From Cognaticolwellia sediminilitoris (lineage in GTDB: Bacteria; Pseudomonadota; Gammaproteobacteria; Enterobacterales; Alteromonadaceae), in NCBI GenBank assembly GCA_002104535.1, contig NBOG01000010.1:62001-126000 (forward strand): a DNA stretch of 64,000 bases, written 5' to 3'. The notes under the pieces were generated by a model. It was not told the origin of the DNA. It searched no databases and was given only the letters and a program-made list of their open reading frames with translations. This document shows positions 60,315 through 64,000 of the stretch, one piece after another. The stretch's first letter is position 1, and each line of letters begins with the position of its first letter. Both the position numbers and the translations under genes were made by a program.

Positions 60315-61463
60315 TTAATGCTTCATCGTGATGACGAGATTGCCTTCAACAGTTTTTAATTTATCAAGTAACGTTGCTCGTGAATCTGCGGAAATTAGCA
60401 CGTGACCAACCTCACTACTGGTGCTATCACGTTCGGTAACTACAGAACCAGATTCGATTTTAAATTTGAATTGTTTTACTTCCTGTAGTTTCTCAACCTT
60501 TTCAAGGCCAGAAATTTTATCTACAACACCTGCTCCAGGGTGGATCATAAATACACAAGCGTATTTTTTCGCTTTGACTGGTAATGGCTTAGGGGGCGTG
60601 TCGGTTTCTAGCTCTACATAAGTTTGCCATGGGTTGAAACCATAGGCATATTCAATAAGTTCCATGTAGTAACCACCGGGCGGTCGAACCGCCATTTCCC
60701 CAAAGGTTGGTCCATTTTTAGTAATATAGAATTCAGCATGTGTCATACCATTTTTGACCCCAAAGCCTTTGATGACCTGATCATTGATGCTAATGATTTC
60801 TTGTTCTAAATTTGAGTCTAAACTTGCTGGCACGATCGATTTTTTCCATTGATGGAGATATTCAGTAATATTATGAAAAATAGGTACTCCGTTTTGGATA
60901 AAGGTTTCGACACTAATTTCAGTGCCTTCCACAAACGCTTCGGCTAACAATCCAATCTTTGCATGTGCTTTAACCTGAGCTAGGCTTGTTAGCACCTTAA
61001 CGCCTCTTGCGCCTGATTCAGCTACCGGTTTAACGACGAGCGGTAGTCCTAGCTTTTCGATCAAAGATTTAGGGGTATCTTTTATACCGATGAGTTGAAA
61101 TTTTGTAATTGGGATATTGTGTTTTAAAGCTTCGAGCTTCATTTGGTTTTTATTATGCAAAATGTTGGTAATGCTTAGTGGCGTGCCTGTCAGTTTGAAG
61201 GTCTCACGGATCATTGCCGCAATATCAACACTGGATTCAGTTGCCGCAATAACAAACTCAATATCAAATTCTCTAATAGCATCTATATCGGTTTTTAAAA
61301 GCTGGTTTACACAATTTTCAAATGGCGTTTCAATAAAACCAGACAGTTTTTCCTTTCGGCTCTCGTGAAGCGGGCCATCGCTCCATAGAAAAACTTTATG
61401 CTTGAGTTTTAAGGCAGCACGATAACAACGGCCTCTTCTACCTATGATTAGTACATTTGCCAT
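60315..61463 (-). CDS. ATP-grasp family carboxylate-amine/thiol ligase
   Basis: This 382-residue enzyme has an N-terminal Rossmann-like pre-ATP-grasp part (about 1-105), the ATP-grasp core (about 110-290) with LVVKPVAESGARGV and a metal site around HAEFYI...GEMAVRPPGG, and a C-terminal part. It should join an acid to an amine or similar, with ATP. It stands alone, with a GAGGT site, so the pathway cannot be named. Confidence 0.85.
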   Translation of the reverse strand: MANVLIIGRRGRCYRAALKLKHKVFLWSDGPLHESRKEKLSGFIETPFENCVNQLLKTDIDAIREFDIEFVIAATESSVDIAAMIRETFKLTGTPLSITNILHNKNQMKLEALKHNIPITKFQLIGIKDTPKSLIEKLGLPLVVKPVAESGARGVKVLTSLAQVKAHAKIGLLAEAFVEGTEISVETFIQNGVPIFHNITEYLHQWKKSIVPASLDSNLEQEIISINDQVIKGFGVKNGMTHAEFYITKNGPTFGEMAVRPPGGYYMELIEYAYGFNPWQTYVELETDTPPKPLPVKAKKYACVFMIHPGAGVVDKISGLEKVEKLQEVKQFKFKIESGSVVTERDSTSSEVGHVLISADSRATLLDKLKTVEGNLVITMKH

Positions 61464-61646
61464 TAAATACCTCAGTTAACTACAATTGTCATGATTGAGT
61501 TTGCTTAATATAAATACTATATAGCAATATTTACAGCATTGTTGAATCACTACTTAAACTTCAAGCTATAAATTAGTCTTTCTTAAATGCCAAAAAATTC
61601 AAAAGTCGTTTTGTGAGTACTCCAAATGTTTTTAAAGTGTTTTTGA

Positions 61647-62207
61647 TTAACCTCTTACTTCATTTGAGCGCACATTTTTTATTTTTCTATAAATAAATTG
61701 TGCTAATAAATACACTACCCATGAGACTAACGCGATAACCGCAGCAAATATCGTCGGTAAAATAGCACCAAAGGTAATACTCATGCTGAGAATAAATCCT
61801 AAAACAAATTCTTCTCTATAGACTTTAAAAAATAAAGCGAAAAGCAATATTGATGGAAATAATATTCCTGAAATTTCAGGGTAACCTTGAATAAATGCTA
61901 TTGAAAGAAGTGCGCCATAACCAAGCGCGATGATAAAACTCAGTAATACTTGCTTACCCTTTAAAGGCAAAGCCGCGTCAGGAGATATGAGTAAACGTTT
62001 TTGAATTCGGCTCAAGGCTAACCATGTCAAAAATGGTAATAATAGTCCTCCCCACCAATTTGATAGTTCAGGCATATCAGCACGCTGTAAAAAATAATGA
62101 CTTGGCACACCGCCGTGCGAATATTGCCAGAGTAATAATGTCCAGATAGTTACTGTGACCAATAAGACTAAGCTCCATTTTATGGTTGTTAGTTGTGAGT
62201 TGTTCAT
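61647..62207 (-). CDS. Unrecognised integral membrane protein
   Basis: This 186-residue protein has five or six hydrophobic helices (about 10-28, 46-65, 84-104, 110-127, 131-150 and 152-176) and a positive tail (YRKIKNVRSN). I recognise no family motif. An AAGGT site precedes the ATG at 62207. It lies between the ATP-grasp and GH13 genes, each over 170 bases away, so no operon partner is clear. Confidence 0.65.
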   Translation of the reverse strand: MNNSQLTTIKWSLVLLVTVTIWTLLLWQYSHGGVPSHYFLQRADMPELSNWWGGLLLPFLTWLALSRIQKRLLISPDAALPLKGKQVLLSFIIALGYGALLSIAFIQGYPEISGILFPSILLFALFFKVYREEFVLGFILSMSITFGAILPTIFAAVIALVSWVVYLLAQFIYRKIKNVRSNEVRG

Positions 62208-62378
62208 TGGTATACCTTAATTGATGATTCAGCTTTATCTGATAAAGCAATTTGTATACCAGTGAACGAAGTCGCATTTTTAAAAGCTTGAAGTGAATGT
62301 TTTTATAGCGCGCTTATTGTCATTAACCAGAAAGTAGTCAAGTTAGCTATTTATTGTCCTTAAGGCTCTCCTTTTTTG

Positions 62379-64000
62379 TTAAGCGGAATGGGGGGGTAAT
62401 TGATTTGAAATCCAAACTGTTTGATAGGGAGATAACATTAAATCTTGGTTTAACGAGCTAATTTTTATACCGCTGATAATTTCTAGCCAAGATTCAGTAA
62501 TAATTAAGTTAAGCTCGCTTAGCGGTAACAAAACCGGTTTATTTGAGATGTTGCTGATGCAAAATATACTCTGTTTTTTGTTTTGACTTTGTCGCCAAAA
62601 ACCAAATAACTGCAAGCCTAAATGTAAGGTAAATTGTGTCGCGTTGGGGTGAAATGCCGGCTGTTTAATGCGAATATTTAATAATGATTGCAGACTTGTT
62701 AGTACTTTACTGTGATGTAAATCCTTATTAGCGAGAGCGTTAGCTAATGTTTCTTCTTGCCAGCAATGACGATTGATCGACCTATTATGATGAGTGTTAG
62801 ATAATTTTTTATAGTCGTTTTTAGTGCCGAGTAAACTGTGAATATAAATACCAGGTACTCCTTCAAGTGCAAACATTATCGCGTGAGCGCAAATAAAACG
62901 TTCGAAATTCCATTGGTCTATACCGTCAATTGTTCCTTGCAAAGCATCATAAAGTGCAATATTCATTTCATACGCTTTTTGTTCGCCGTTGTCAGAACTT
63001 CGCCATGAGATTTTACCGCCGAAGTTTTCTATCGTATGAATTAAGCTATCAAGTTCAGTTTCACTTAATAAGCCTTCGGCGGGACGTAAACCAATACCGT
63101 CATGTGAGGCAATGAAATTGAAATACATGGTGCCATCTTGCGAAGGTGGCATACTCATTAACCAGCGTTTTAAATATAAGCAGTTACCTGTCAGTAAAGT
63201 ATTTAGCAACAGTGGCGGTAATGAGAAATTATAAATGCCGTGAGCTTCATTAGCGTTACCGAAATAGGTCAGGTTTTGAGTATTGGGTATATTCGTTTCA
63301 GTAATGATAATAGCTTGTGGCTCTGCGACCTCAATCAAGGTTCTTAATAACCTCACTATTTCATGGGTTTGTGGCAAGTTAATGCTTTTGCTACCAACCA
63401 CTTTCCATAAAAATGCAATGGCATCAAATCGAAAAATTTTCACACCGTTATCTAGGTATTGGCGAATGATCACAATAAAAGCTTTTAAGACTTCAGGGTT
63501 ACGAAAATCAAAGTCGACCTGGTCGTGACTAAAAGTACACCAAACAAATTTTTTGCCTTGGCCCGTTAGTGTTTCTTTTAGCAAAGGTGATGTTCTCGGT
63601 CTCACAACCTGACTTAAATCATCTTCAGGTGTGGCGGTGAAGAAAAAATCATGTCCGATACCTTCACCTTTAATAAAATTGTCAAACCAAAAGCTACGAC
63701 TTGAACAGTGATTAATCACCAGATCAGACATCAAACGATACTGGCGGCTTACCTCTGTGATATCTTGCCATGTACCTAGCGACTCATTGACCGTTGAATA
63801 ATCAATAACAGCAAAGCCATCATCAGAGCTAAAGGGAAAAAACGGTAAAATGTGTACGCTGTTAATGGTATTTTTAACATGACTATCAAGAAATTTTTTT
63901 AATGTTTGCAGTGGTGTCTTATCAGGAGCGACGATGCTGTCACCGTAAGTTATCAAGACAACATCAGCTTCTGACCAATGGTTAGTAAAGGGCTTTGGCA
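62379..64000 (-). CDS. GH13_18 sugar phosphorylase (sucrose/glucosylglycerate phosphorylase-like), N-terminus cut by window edge
   Basis: The frame remains open to base 64000, so the start lies outside; 540 codons are seen. Reading from the edge gives [16 protein letters not shown], a GH13 subfamily 18 opening, so the TTG at 63956 is not the start. The nucleophile Asp is in FRFDAIAF, the acid/base Glu in IITETNIPN, and the third acidic residue in IASHDGIG. Enzymes of this group split sucrose, glucosylglycerate or glucosylglycerol with phosphate to glucose 1-phosphate. Which substrate is used cannot be told here. Confidence 0.85.
   Translation of the reverse strand, partial: PKPFTNHWSEADVVLITYGDSIVAPDKTPLQTLKKFLDSHVKNTINSVHILPFFPFSSDDGFAVIDYSTVNESLGTWQDITEVSRQYRLMSDLVINHCSSRSFWFDNFIKGEGIGHDFFFTATPEDDLSQVVRPRTSPLLKETLTGQGKKFVWCTFSHDQVDFDFRNPEVLKAFIVIIRQYLDNGVKIFRFDAIAFLWKVVGSKSINLPQTHEIVRLLRTLIEVAEPQAIIITETNIPNTQNLTYFGNANEAHGIYNFSLPPLLLNTLLTGNCLYLKRWLMSMPPSQDGTMYFNFIASHDGIGLRPAEGLLSETELDSLIHTIENFGGKISWRSSDNGEQKAYEMNIALYDALQGTIDGIDQWNFERFICAHAIMFALEGVPGIYIHSLLGTKNDYKKLSNTHHNRSINRHCWQEETLANALANKDLHHSKVLTSLQSLLNIRIKQPAFHPNATQFTLHLGLQLFGFWRQSQNKKQSIFCISNISNKPVLLPLSELNLIITESWLEIISGIKISSLNQDLMLSPYQTVWISNQLPPHSA

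Noticed and set aside
63954-63956. TTG as start of the GH13 gene
   Set aside because: The frame continues upstream with family-conserved residues ([10 protein letters not shown]) to the window edge, so this is an internal Leu codon.

Overview
The window looks like chromosomal core sequence from a marine gammaproteobacterium of the Alteromonadales, most likely Colwelliaceae (Colwellia/Thalassotalea-like). This is inferred from the AT-rich base composition, the E. coli-like gene orders (gpmI-envC-yibQ facing yibN-grxC-secB-gpsA; queG-tsaE-amiB-mutL-miaA-hfq-hflX-hflK-hflC-yjeT-purA; metJ facing metBL; rpe-trpS) and the accessory families. I found no rRNA, tRNA, CRISPR array, insertion sequence, integrase or phage gene. 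The taxon is an inference; no database search was possible.

Region 1 (1-11.0 kb, all minus strand) is an exosortase A (XrtA)/PEP-CTERM locus. Read in the direction of transcription it holds a patatin-like lipase, a FeeM-like PEP-CTERM-linked acyltransferase, a ThiF/E1-like adenylyltransferase, a PEP-CTERM protein with a candidate sigma54 promoter and its own terminator, the TPR lipoprotein PrsT, an XrtA-type polysaccharide deacetylase, the exosortase with fused EpsI domain, and a heparinase II/III-like lipoprotein that runs off the left edge. The set suggests export, modification and anchoring of a surface matrix, with a lipid or acyl-amino-acid branch whose chemistry is not settled. This is the most accessory-looking part of the window.

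Region 2 (11-30 kb) is mostly housekeeping and envelope functions: a periplasmic trypsin-like protease, yibQ/envC/gpmI, the yibN-grxC-secB-gpsA operon, trmL, a FieF-type cation exporter, a PldB-like hydrolase, a CpxRA pair facing a CpxP/Spy-like gene with a CpxR-box-like site between them, a BlaI/M56 pair whose peptidase carries a TonB C-terminal domain, a glycerophosphodiesterase, psd, rsgA and orn.

Region 3 (30-36 kb) holds a 1193-residue protein with the layout of a hybrid sensor kinase but without recognisable phosphorylation or ATP-binding motifs, a DUF1289 protein translationally coupled to it, and a receiver-TPR protein whose phospho-acceptor Asp position is Ala. This apparent non-catalytic signalling pair is one of the two most interesting features of the window.

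Region 4 (36-47.6 kb) is the conserved queG-to-purA block, without nnr (yjeF) at its usual place. Region 5 (48-57 kb) holds a short malic enzyme, a VOC protein, metJ and the metBL operon with a tandem MetJ operator, a TorF-like porin, rpe and trpS. Region 6 (57-64 kb) is mixed: an overlapping pair of an FHA-domain membrane protein and a periplasmic trypsin-like protease, a YjbR/MmcQ protein, an ATP-grasp enzyme, an unrecognised membrane protein, and a GH13 sucrose-phosphorylase-like enzyme that runs off the right edge.
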